Source of the DNA: Gemmatimonadaceae bacterium
GTDB taxonomy: Bacteria > Gemmatimonadota > Gemmatimonadetes > Gemmatimonadales > Gemmatimonadaceae
Direction of reading: 5' to 3'
Assembly: GCA_013361935.1 (NCBI GenBank)
Contig: JABFXC010000022.1
Span: 43,445 to 107,444, forward strand
Length of the DNA stretch: 64,000 nt
In this document: one piece after another, positions 25,469-33,980 of the stretch
How positions within the stretch are numbered: position 1 is the first letter of the stretch
Layout: each line of letters begins with the position of its first letter
Notes under the pieces: model-generated
Databases searched by the model: none
What the model was told of the DNA's origin: nothing
Seen by the model: only the letters and a program-made list of their open reading frames with translations
Translations under genes and position numbers: made by a program

Positions 25469-25537
25469 CAGGGGTCAGGGGCCAGGCGTAAGGACCTGCC
25501 CTTGACGCCGTTCCTCACGCCTGGCGCCTGACCCCTA
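25469..25537. repeat. Palindromic intergenic repeat, copy 2
   Basis: Arms of about 25 bases (from 25470 and to 25536) match as inverted repeats with few mismatches: AGGGGTCAGGGGCCAGGCGT against ACGCCTGGCGCCTGACCCCT. It fills the gap between two convergent genes, and its right end includes the TAG stop of the 25535 gene. Confidence 0.85.
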
Positions 25538-25864
25538 CTCGCGGACCCGGATCGTGATCCCGAACCGCGGTCTCAGCGCGCGGTACGCGGCGGCGCGGCG
25601 GTCGCGGGCGGTGGCGGCCGCTTCCCGGCCGAGACGCTTCGCGAGCTCCTGCTCGAAGCGCTCGATGCGCGCGTCCGTCGGATAGGGCTGGCCCGCGTCG
25701 CGCTCGGCGAGCCACTGCTCCGCCGGCCGCGAGGGCTGCTCGAGGTCGGCCGACGCGAACGCCAGCGAGCGCTGCGCGCGCGCGATGAGCCCCGCGGTCA
25801 GCACCGCGCCGAGCATTCCTCCGATCACGAACGCGACCGCGACGAGCACCATCTGCGCCTCCAT
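25535..25864 (-). CDS. Single-pass membrane protein, unknown
   Basis: A 109-residue protein. One hydrophobic segment lies at the N-terminus (MVLVAVAFVIGGMLGAVLTA). A charged cytoplasmic-like domain follows, with DARIERFEQELAKRLG, likely helical. The C-terminus is Arg-rich (YRALRPRFGITIRVRE). ATG 25864 puts the membrane segment at residue 5; a GTG at 25906 would add 14 residues. The family is not recognised. It ends in the palindromic repeat. Confidence 0.65.
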   Translation of the reverse strand: MEAQMVLVAVAFVIGGMLGAVLTAGLIARAQRSLAFASADLEQPSRPAEQWLAERDAGQPYPTDARIERFEQELAKRLGREAAATARDRRAAAYRALRPRFGITIRVRE

Positions 25865-26274
25865 CGGCGTGAATCGAGCGCCAGAACATCGTGCAATGGC
25901 GTTCACTTCGTGGACGCTTCGAGCGCGATCCAGTCACGCGGCGGAGAGGGATTCCCGACGATGAATCCGCCCCGGAGCACGCGCGAAGCGCCATCGGCAC
26001 ATGGCCCGCCACGCGTCCGACGTCACAGCCTCCGGGTGATCTGCGTGGCACGTCTGATGCTACATATGTTTACGCGGTCACCCGGTATGTCCTGGTCCGC
26101 GTGACCGCTGACCAGATCAGGCGCCGAACGCCGCCAGCGCCATCCGTAGTGCCCTGACGCCCTCCGTCGCTCCGTGGAGCTGCGGTCGTGCTCGTACGAC
26201 TGAGGAAGACCCTTCCGTTCCACCCCGCGTGATGCGGGGCGTCCGTACGTGCTACCCGTTCTGTCGGAGGATGT
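25865..26274. other. 410-base intergenic region between divergent genes
   Basis: I see no convincing gene here. It holds an AT-richer patch around 26056-26076 (CTACATATGTTTAC), the best place for the promoter of the lipoprotein pair downstream. A 6-bp hairpin (CCCCGC 26223-26228, GCGGGG 26234-26239) sits in the probable leader, 30 bases before the ribosome binding site at 26266-26270. Confidence 0.5.
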
Positions 26275-27639
26275 ATGCAGTACAAGATCCGGTTCGTCAC
26301 CGGGCTCGCCGCGCTTTCTCTTGCCGCGGCGTGCGCCGACACGCCCGTCGGTCCCGGCCTCACGCCCGACGTCTCCCTCTCGAAGCGCGCGTCCGCATCG
26401 GGAACGGTGCTCTCCGCGACCACCACGGCCACGGGATTCCGCGAGGATCGACTCGAGTACGACTGGACCGTGAAGAAGACGCTGCACACGATCTTCACGG
26501 GGCCGTACATGACGCCGGAAGAGCCCACCGGCGTGACGACCGTGACCCCGACGGACCCGAAATGGCTCGAGTACCGGGTCGAGGCGACCCGAAACGAAGG
26601 CACGCGATACTCGGCGACCGGCGTACGAGGCGAGGTGTGCGTGACCAATGGCGGCGCCGTCGCCACCGAAGGGCTGACGATCGCCGACGTCGTGCGGGCG
26701 AGCACCGGCTCGGGTCCGTATCAGGACTTCGTGGCGAGAGCAGTCGACGTATCGGGGAATCCGGTGCTCGCCGCCGGCGAGAAGCACTGCTACCCCTACG
26801 AGATCGCGTTCGCGGCGGCCGGGGGCACGCAGTACCGGAGCACCGCACGCGTCACCATCACGAACCACTCGGGCTATCTCGGGCAGCCTTTCGGCCCCGG
26901 TGCGGGGGGGAGCGGCCTCTCGGCTGGCTTCACGATTCCGGAGACCAGTGTCGCGGTCACGCGGGACGCATCGGCGGCGCTCGACGAGCAGATCGTTCCC
27001 GCCTGCACCAACATGTGGCCGTCGGTCTACTGCTCGTGGGCGTTCGCCCATGGCCCCAACCTTCCCGCCTCGATCACGCAGTCCGCGACATTCGACTTCA
27101 TGGTCGATCTCAACAACTACGCGGCTTGCGACGAGGAATTCCCCCTGAAGAACTCCGTCGCGCTCACCGAGAGCGGACCCCGGGAATCGGGGGAAGCCCC
27201 ACAAGTCCGCCGGGATTCGACGACGCTCCTCGTCCGCACGATGTCCTGCCCGCCGAAGCCGGCGAACCCCGGCTGCACGCTGACGGTAGGCTACTGGAAG
27301 AATCACGCGTGGCCGAGTGGCGTCCGGTACACCTGGGAGCCCGAGCCCGCGCTGAACTTCTTCGACAGCGGCATCACGTGGAAGAACATTCTCAGCACGC
27401 AGCCGAGGGGAGACGCGTATCTCATCCTGGCACACCAGTACGTCGCCGCCCGCCTGAATCAGCTCGTCGGGCATAGCTACGTGCCGCCCGAGGTCAACCG
27501 GGCCCTCAAGAGCGCGCACGACTACTTCGCGCTGAGCCCCGACGCCCGCGCGCTGGTGAGTCGCGACCAGGTCATCGCGTGGGCCAGTCTGCTCGATCGC
27601 TACAACAACGGCGGCCTGGGCGTGCCGCACTGCGGTTGA
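26275..27639 (+). CDS. Lipoprotein with C-terminal GYWKNH domain
   Basis: A 454-residue protein. The signal peptide ends in lipobox LAAA|C. Residues about 40-310 form a Ser/Thr/Val-rich region that reads like Ig or adhesion-type beta-sandwiches (SATGVRGEVCVTNGG, CYPYEIAFAAAGG), with several paired cysteines. The C-terminal 125 residues begin GCTLTVGYWKNHAWP. The GYWKNH motif marks a domain seen in many secreted proteins of unknown role. Start ATG 26275 follows GGAGG at 26266-26270. It is followed after 73 bases by a second lipoprotein gene, probably co-transcribed. Confidence 0.82.
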   Translation: MQYKIRFVTGLAALSLAAACADTPVGPGLTPDVSLSKRASASGTVLSATTTATGFREDRLEYDWTVKKTLHTIFTGPYMTPEEPTGVTTVTPTDPKWLEYRVEATRNEGTRYSATGVRGEVCVTNGGAVATEGLTIADVVRASTGSGPYQDFVARAVDVSGNPVLAAGEKHCYPYEIAFAAAGGTQYRSTARVTITNHSGYLGQPFGPGAGGSGLSAGFTIPETSVAVTRDASAALDEQIVPACTNMWPSVYCSWAFAHGPNLPASITQSATFDFMVDLNNYAACDEEFPLKNSVALTESGPRESGEAPQVRRDSTTLLVRTMSCPPKPANPGCTLTVGYWKNHAWPSGVRYTWEPEPALNFFDSGITWKNILSTQPRGDAYLILAHQYVAARLNQLVGHSYVPPEVNRALKSAHDYFALSPDARALVSRDQVIAWASLLDRYNNGGLGVPHCG

Positions 27640-27712
27640 TCGCCTGACGGTTCGAGGTGCGGCGTGCGTCGCGAGGGATCGCGGCGCACGCCGCCAGCAT
27701 CCGGTGGAGCAG

Positions 27713-28951
27713 ATGAGATTCCTGGCATCCCCGCGTGTCGTCGCCGTGCTCTTCGCGGGTGCGGTGATGAGCGCATGCGCCGACGACGCGATCCTGGCGC
27801 CGTCCCCTCCGCGCGCAACAGCCGACGCGGCCCTCGCCGCCGAGCACGGCGCGCCCGTGGCGTCCCGGCTGGCGAGCGTACGCTGGAACGATCTCGCGCG
27901 CGCCGCGGTCACCGAGGATCGAGTCGACCCGCCGATGGCATCGCGATTCTACGCGCTGCTGAGCGTCGCGCAGCGCCGCGCGGTGGACGCCGTCGACGCC
28001 GGCACACGCGCGCGCGGCGGCGGCCGTCGGCCGGAGCTGGTGCACGCCGCGGTCGTCGCCGCGTCGGCGGAGATGCTGTCGTACCTCTTCCCGGCCCGCG
28101 CGGCGGCGTTTCGCGAGACGGAGCGCGGGGATCTCGCCGCGCTCGCGAGCCCGCGCGCGGATGGATCCGAGCTCGCCGCAGTCCGGCAGCTTGGCGCGGA
28201 CGCGGCGCGCGCGGTGATCCGCACCGCCGCGACCGATGGCGCGGACGCGATCTGGGCCCCGCTCATTCCCACGGGGGCCGGCAAGTGGATCTTCGACCCC
28301 GCGATCGGCTACCCGCTGCGGCCGGAGTGGGGAAGGGTCAGGCCGTGGCTGATGACGACGGGCAGCCAGTTTCGGCCCTCTCCTCCCCCGGCGTTCGGGT
28401 CGGACGTCTATCGTGCCGCGCTCGCCGAGGTCCGCGCGATCTCCGACACGCGCACCGCCGAGCAGCTGCGCATCGCGATCTTCTGGTCGGACGGGGCCGG
28501 AACCGTCACGCCGCCCGGGCACTGGAACGCGATCGCCTCGCAGCTCGCGGAGCGTTACAGCCTCGACGAGCGGCGATCGACGCAGATGTTCGCGCTGCTG
28601 AACATGGCGCTCATGGACGCCGGGATCGGCTGCTGGGACGCCAAGTATACCTACTGGCTGATCCGGCCATCGCAGGCCGATCCTCTCATCACGACACCGG
28701 TCGGGCTGCCGAACTTCCCGTCATACGTGTCCGGCCACGCCGCGTTCTCGGGCGCGGCGGCAACGGTCCTCGGCGAAATCTTCCCGTCAGCGCGGGGCGA
28801 TCTGGAGGCGATGGCGGAGCAGGCGGCCATGTCGCGGCTCTACGGCGGCATCCACTACCGGTTCGACAACGAGCAGGGACTCGCGCTCGGCCGGCGGGTC
28901 GGGGCGTTGGCCGTGGCGAGACTGCGCGGCTCGGCCTCCGGCGCGCCCTGA
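27713..28951 (+). CDS. Vanadium-haloperoxidase/PAP2-like lipoprotein
   Basis: A 412-residue protein. Signal peptide and lipobox: AVMSA|C. The C-terminal half has the three vanadate/phosphate-site motifs of the PAP2-haloperoxidase group: YWLIRPSQAD, PSYVSGHAAFSGAA and SRLYGGIHYRFDNE. The N-terminal half is helical, as in other bacterial vanadium-dependent haloperoxidase homologues. The activity could be halide oxidation or acid phosphatase chemistry; sequence alone does not decide. Start: ATG 27713 with GGTGGAG just upstream; GTG 27704 is possible. It is paired with the GYWKNH lipoprotein, so both may act on the cell surface. Confidence 0.85.
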   Translation: MRFLASPRVVAVLFAGAVMSACADDAILAPSPPRATADAALAAEHGAPVASRLASVRWNDLARAAVTEDRVDPPMASRFYALLSVAQRRAVDAVDAGTRARGGGRRPELVHAAVVAASAEMLSYLFPARAAAFRETERGDLAALASPRADGSELAAVRQLGADAARAVIRTAATDGADAIWAPLIPTGAGKWIFDPAIGYPLRPEWGRVRPWLMTTGSQFRPSPPPAFGSDVYRAALAEVRAISDTRTAEQLRIAIFWSDGAGTVTPPGHWNAIASQLAERYSLDERRSTQMFALLNMALMDAGIGCWDAKYTYWLIRPSQADPLITTPVGLPNFPSYVSGHAAFSGAAATVLGEIFPSARGDLEAMAEQAAMSRLYGGIHYRFDNEQGLALGRRVGALAVARLRGSASGAP

Positions 28952-28969
28952 ACGCGCGGACGCATCCAC

Positions 28970-29317
28970 TCAGGCCGGCGGATCCTCACCAGCATCACGA
29001 CGCTCCCGCGAGCGTTCGGCGGAGAACCCGTCGGGATACCGCTGTCTCAGCTTCGCGAGGTTGCGCTCCGCGACCTCGTCGAGGGTGACGCCGAGCGAGC
29101 TGGCGACCATCGCGAGGCACCAGAGCGCGTCGCCGAGCTCCGTGACGATCGACTCGCGATCGAGCGCGCGCTGCTGGAAGCGATGTTTGCGGACGCGGGC
29201 GAGCACCTCGCCCGCCTCCTCGGCCAGCCCGGCGGCGGCGTCGAGCAGGCGATCGTCGGCGGAGAGCGCGGGGTTCACCGTGCGCGCCGCGTCGAGCTGA
29301 TAGGTGGAGAGAGACAT
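28970..29317 (-). CDS. MazG-like nucleotide pyrophosphohydrolase
   Basis: A 115-residue single-domain all-alpha NTP pyrophosphatase. Metal-binding motifs: [12 protein letters not shown] (EExxE) and, about 30 residues on, [10 protein letters not shown] (ExxD). The sequence continues [22 protein letters not shown], typical of the family. These enzymes hydrolyse non-canonical or excess nucleoside triphosphates. ATG 29317 begins at the conserved [11 protein letters not shown]; longer in-frame starts add an Arg-rich leader. It is convergent with the haloperoxidase-like gene, with an 18-base gap. Confidence 0.88.
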   Translation of the reverse strand: MSLSTYQLDAARTVNPALSADDRLLDAAAGLAEEAGEVLARVRKHRFQQRALDRESIVTELGDALWCLAMVASSLGVTLDEVAERNLAKLRQRYPDGFSAERSRERRDAGEDPPA

Positions 29318-29422
29318 GCGCCGAAGATAGGCGCGACCGCGGCGGGCGCGCGAGCCCGCACGCTGGAACATCCCGTGCAGCGATTGCGCTCCTCACCGAA
29401 CGTACATCATCGAGGACATGGA

Positions 29423-30424
<1,002 letters not shown>

Positions 30425-30557
30425 GCGACGCGCGGCGGCGGCTCGCCCGCGGCGCGCGACTTACGGCAGCATTAACGGGGACGCCCGCCGCGCGCGCCGG
30501 CGCTCGCGCGGGTCACTGGCCCGGGGTGGAGGCACCAGCTAGGTTGGTTCTCGATAC

Positions 30558-30878
30558 ATGGAGCCTCGTCCCCGCCGCCACCTCTTCGACTTCGCGAAGA
30601 AGCTCGTCGCCGATCACATCGACGACGATCCGTTCGGGCTGAACGAGGAGTTCGCGCCGCCACGACTGACGGCCAAGGCCATCTCGAGCATCCCCATCAT
30701 GTCCCGCTCCCGCGAGAAGATCCTCAACAACCTCGACGAGATGTACCGCGAGGCCTTCGAGCGCGCGAAGGCGACCGGCGACGCAAGCCAGATGGCCGCG
30801 CTCGACTTCGCCTATCGCCGCGAGCAGCTCTACTTCGAGATCCTCCTCGACGTCCGCGACGCGATGGAGCGGCGGTAG
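30558..30878 (+). CDS. Conserved-looking small cytoplasmic protein, unknown
   Basis: A 106-residue protein that is charged, soluble and predicted mostly helical. Notable stretches: HLFDFAKKLVADHIDDDPFG, NLDEMYREAFERAKATGD and FEILLDVRDAMERR. I do not recognise a family. Codon use is normal, and the frame is closed by TAG just before the GGAGTACG repeat. ATG 30558 is the only start near the beginning; TAGGTT at 30540-30545 could be a -10, leaving a very short leader. Confidence 0.65.
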   Translation: MEPRPRRHLFDFAKKLVADHIDDDPFGLNEEFAPPRLTAKAISSIPIMSRSREKILNNLDEMYREAFERAKATGDASQMAALDFAYRREQLYFEILLDVRDAMERR

Positions 30879-30886
30879 TTCGGGAG

Positions 30887-31021
30887 TAGGCAACAGCGGG
30901 GGAGTACGGGAGTACGGGAGTACGCAACTGCGGGGGAGTACGGGAGTACGCAATTGCGACATGGCAGTGCCGTACCCCCGTACTCCCGTACTCCCCTACC
31001 CCCGTACTCCCGTACTCCCCT
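30887..31021. repeat. Inverted array of GGAGTACG units
   Basis: The left half (about 30897-30950) holds tandem GGAGTACG units in blocks such as GGGGGAGTACGGGAGTACG, interrupted by CAACTGC and CAATTGC. The right half (about 30970-31021) holds the complement, CGTACTCC units. The two halves can form a long hairpin between convergent genes. The right half encodes the last residues and stop of terC. Confidence 0.85.
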
Positions 31022-31928
31022 TCGCCGGCCACACCAGCGACGCCCCGATCGACAGGGCGAGCGTCGCGAGGATCATGACCAGCGAGGTGGCGATCGGCAC
31101 GGTGAACCAGGGCTCGCCGAGCATCTTCACCCCGATGAAGGTGAGGATCACCGCCAGCCCGTATTTCAGCAGATGGAAGCGCTGAACGACGTCGGCGAGC
31201 AGGAAGTACATCGAGCGCAGGCCGAGGATCGCGAAGATGTTCGACGTGTAGACCAGGAACGGGTCGCGCGTCACCGCGAAGATCGCCGGGATCGAGTCGA
31301 TCGCGAAGATCAGATCCGTGAACTCCACCAGCACGAGCACCAGCAGCAGCGGCGTCGCCACCCGCCGCCCGTTGGCGATGCTGAAGAAGCGCTGCCCGTC
31401 GTACTCGTTGGTGAAGGGAAGGATGCGCCGCACCCCGCGGACGATCGGGTTCTCGTCCCCCTTGAAGTCGTCGTCGCCCTTGAACGCCATCCGGATGCCG
31501 GTGATCACGAGCATCGCGCCGAAGACGTAGAGGATCCAGTGGAAGCGGGCGAGGAGCAGCGTGCCGAGCCCGATGAACGTGCCGCGCATGATCAGCGCGC
31601 CGATGATCCCCCAGAACAGCACGCGGTGCTGGTACTTCTCCGGAACGCGGAAGTACGAGAAGATCAGGACGATGACGAAGATGTTGTCGACGCTCAGCGA
31701 CTCCTCGATCACGTAGCCCGTGACGAAGGTCAGTGCTGCGTGGGTCGAGTGGAACACGGCGATCCCGGCGGCGAAGAGCATCGCCAGCGCGACCCACACC
31801 GCGACCCAGATCCCCGCCTCCTTCGGGCGGACCACGTGCGCCTTGCGGTGGAAGATCCCGAGGTCCAGCGCGAGCATCGCGAGCACGAACGCGTTGAACC
31901 CGACCCAGAACCAGATATTCGTCGCCAT
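30996..31928 (-). CDS. terC: TerC/Alx-family integral membrane protein
   Basis: A 310-residue protein of about eight or nine membrane helices. Family signatures: EESLSVDNIFVIVLIF, an internally repeated FTDLIFAIDSIPAIFAVTRD, and FAILGLRSMYFLLAD. The conserved acidic pairs in the two SxDN/xIDS helices suit metal transport. Members in other bacteria export manganese, often under a manganese riboswitch, as here (31966-32122). ATG 31928 starts the first helix. The last residues (GSTGVRG) and the stop come from the GGAGTACG repeat, so the native C-terminus has been replaced. Confidence 0.93.
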   Translation of the reverse strand: MATNIWFWVGFNAFVLAMLALDLGIFHRKAHVVRPKEAGIWVAVWVALAMLFAAGIAVFHSTHAALTFVTGYVIEESLSVDNIFVIVLIFSYFRVPEKYQHRVLFWGIIGALIMRGTFIGLGTLLLARFHWILYVFGAMLVITGIRMAFKGDDDFKGDENPIVRGVRRILPFTNEYDGQRFFSIANGRRVATPLLLVLVLVEFTDLIFAIDSIPAIFAVTRDPFLVYTSNIFAILGLRSMYFLLADVVQRFHLLKYGLAVILTFIGVKMLGEPWFTVPIATSLVMILATLALSIGASLVWPAKGSTGVRG

Positions 31929-31965
31929 CGGTCTCCAATCGGACGCTGAGCGCGCCAGCAAGAAC

Positions 31966-32005
31966 AAAAAAAGACCATCACGCGAAGGATGCTCGCGTGA
32001 TGGTC
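31966..32005 (-). terminator. Riboswitch-controlled intrinsic terminator
   Basis: A perfect 13-bp stem (31973-31985 with 31993-32005) and 7-base loop are followed on the minus strand by seven Ts (31966-31972), 37 bases before the terC start codon. Confidence 0.95.
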
Positions 32006-32122
32006 TCGCCAGGGTCACCGACCCATCGGACGCCCGGGAGCGCGAGGCGCTCCGTGATGACGATCGTCCGCTCCGGCTTCGCGCGTCCCTTCGGGATGCG
32101 GTGCCGACAGGCTACTCCCCAC
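31966..32122 (-). promoter_or_regulatory. yybP-ykoY (manganese) riboswitch upstream of terC
   Basis: On the minus strand the leader begins with GGGGAGTAGCC (GGGGAGTAG at 32112-32120), the hallmark 5' segment of this aptamer. It ends with GGCGAGACC next to the terminator stem, so aptamer closing and terminator share bases. TerC genes are a classic target: Mn2+ binding prevents termination and raises exporter expression. A weak promoter may lie just upstream (TTGACG at 32157-32162, minus sense). Confidence 0.9.
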
Positions 32123-32191
32123 CGTTCACCCGAACGCAAACACGCCGGAGCCCGCGCGTCAAGCGCGCGCGGCCGATCTTCCCGCTGCCGT

Positions 32192-32220
32192 TTGCCGCGC
32201 TCACCGCGCCGGACTAGCAT
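32192..32220 (+). promoter_or_regulatory. Sigma-70-type promoter of the amidohydrolase gene
   Basis: TTGCCG (32192-32197), 17 bases, TAGCAT (32215-32220). The predicted leader is about 14 bases, with no Shine-Dalgarno sequence before ATG 32241. Confidence 0.55.
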
Positions 32221-32240
32221 TGGGCACCCATCCCGCACCC

Positions 32241-33965
32241 ATGCCCACTCCTCGACTCGCGCGCCGCCTCCGGTCCCTTCCCGCGGCCGTGCTTCTCGTC
32301 TCGAGCTGCTCGATGCAACCTCCCGCCGCCTCGCCGACTCCCGCCGTCACGCTCGCCATCGTCAACGCGCGCGTCTGGACGGGCGACCCGCGCCGGCCCT
32401 GGGCCGACGCCGTCGCGGTGCGCGGCGACCGGATCGCCGCCGTCGGATCGAGCGCGGAAGTGCGGAAGATGGCGGTCGCGAGCACGCGCGTCGTGGACGC
32501 GAAGGGCGGGATGCTCGTCCCCGGATTCCACGACGCGCACGTCCACTTCATCGATGGCGGCTTTCGCCTCGCCTCCGTGCAGCTGCGCGACGCGAGATCT
32601 CCCGCCGAATTCGTCGCGCGGGTGAAGGCGTTCGCGGCGACGCAGCCCGCGGGCACGTGGATCACCGGCGGGGACTGGGACCACGAGCAGTGGGGCGGGG
32701 AGCTTCCCACCCGCGCGTGGATCGACTCGGTCACCCGCGACAATCCCGTCTGGATCAACCGGCTGGACGGCCACATGAGCCTCGCGAACTCGGCGGCCCT
32801 CCGCGCGGCGGGCGTCACCCGCGCGACGAGCGACGTCGCCGGCGGGACGATCGTGCGCGACGCGGCCGGCGAGCCGACGGGGATCCTCAAGGACAACGCG
32901 GCGTCGCTCGTAGACGCCGTCGTCCCGCCTCCTGGCGACGCGCAGAACGACCGCGCGCTCCAGGCGGCGATGCGCTACGTCGCCGCGCAGGGCGTGACGT
33001 CGGTCCACAACATGGGCACCTGGGGCGACCTCGCGACGTTCGAGCGCGCGCACGCGGCCGGGTCGCTCATCACCCGGGTCTACGCCGTCGTCCCCCTCGC
33101 GAGCTGGGCGCGGCTCCGCGACACCGTCGCCGCGCGCGGGCACGGCGACGCTTGGGTCCGCATCGGCGGGCTGAAGGGCTTCGTCGACGGATCGTTAGGC
33201 AGCCATACCGCCGCCTTCCTCGAGCCCTTCACCGACGCGCCGAACGACACGGGATTCCTCGTCAACACCCCGCAGGACCTCTACGCCTGGACCTCCGGCG
33301 CCGATCGGGCCGGGCTCCAGGTGATCGTGCACGCGATCGGCGACCGGGCGATCCGTACACAACTCGGCATTTTCGCTCGCGTAGCGAGCGAGAATGGCCC
33401 GCGGGACCGTCGCTTCCGAATCGAGCACGCACAGCATATCGCCCCCGCGGACATCCCGCGCTTCGCCGCGCTCGGCGTCATCGCCAGCATGCAGCCGTAT
33501 CACGCGATCGACGACGGGCGCTGGGCCGAGAAGGTGATCGGCCCCGAGCGGATCCGCACGACCTACGCATTCCGCTCGCTCCGCGACAGCGGCGCGCGGC
33601 TCGCCTTCGGCAGCGACTGGTTCGTCGCCCCGCCCACTCCGCTCGTCGGCATCTACGCCGCCGTCACCCGGCGCACCCTCGACGACCGCAATCCCGACGG
33701 CTGGGTGCCCGAGCAGAAGATCGGGGTGGAGGACGCGCTGCGGGCCTACACGATCAATGGCGCCTTCGCGTCCTTCGAGGAGAAGGACAAGGGTTCCATC
33801 GAGCGCGGCAAGCTCGCCGATCTCACCCTCATCGATCGTGACCTCACGCGGATCCCGCCGGAATCGATCCGCGACGCGCGCGTCGTGATGACCATCGTCG
33901 GCGGTCGGGTCGTGTACGAGAACGGCGCCGGCGGGGAAGGAAGCTCCCCGCCGGCGCCGCGCTGA
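32241..33965 (+). CDS. Exported YtcJ-like amidohydrolase
   Basis: A 574-residue metal-dependent hydrolase of the YtcJ group in the amidohydrolase superfamily. The N-terminus has a lipoprotein-like signal (LPAAVLLVSSC). Metal ligands appear as DAHVHF, IVHAIGDRAI, FRIEHAQHI and FGSDWFV. The C-terminal strand domain has GKLADLTLIDRD and DARVVMTIVGGRVVY. Members deacylate or hydrolyse varied amides; the substrate here is unknown. ATG 32241 starts the signal peptide. It is divergent from terC and convergent with the nucleotidase gene 15 bases away. Confidence 0.9.
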   Translation: MPTPRLARRLRSLPAAVLLVSSCSMQPPAASPTPAVTLAIVNARVWTGDPRRPWADAVAVRGDRIAAVGSSAEVRKMAVASTRVVDAKGGMLVPGFHDAHVHFIDGGFRLASVQLRDARSPAEFVARVKAFAATQPAGTWITGGDWDHEQWGGELPTRAWIDSVTRDNPVWINRLDGHMSLANSAALRAAGVTRATSDVAGGTIVRDAAGEPTGILKDNAASLVDAVVPPPGDAQNDRALQAAMRYVAAQGVTSVHNMGTWGDLATFERAHAAGSLITRVYAVVPLASWARLRDTVAARGHGDAWVRIGGLKGFVDGSLGSHTAAFLEPFTDAPNDTGFLVNTPQDLYAWTSGADRAGLQVIVHAIGDRAIRTQLGIFARVASENGPRDRRFRIEHAQHIAPADIPRFAALGVIASMQPYHAIDDGRWAEKVIGPERIRTTYAFRSLRDSGARLAFGSDWFVAPPTPLVGIYAAVTRRTLDDRNPDGWVPEQKIGVEDALRAYTINGAFASFEEKDKGSIERGKLADLTLIDRDLTRIPPESIRDARVVMTIVGGRVVYENGAGGEGSSPPAPR

Positions 33966-33980
33966 CTACGGGCTCGCCTC

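Noticed and set aside
26023..27912. Open frame of 629 codons on the minus strand
   Set aside because: It covers the GYWKNH gene in antisense and has no recognisable motif, whereas the plus-strand gene has a lipobox and ribosome binding site.
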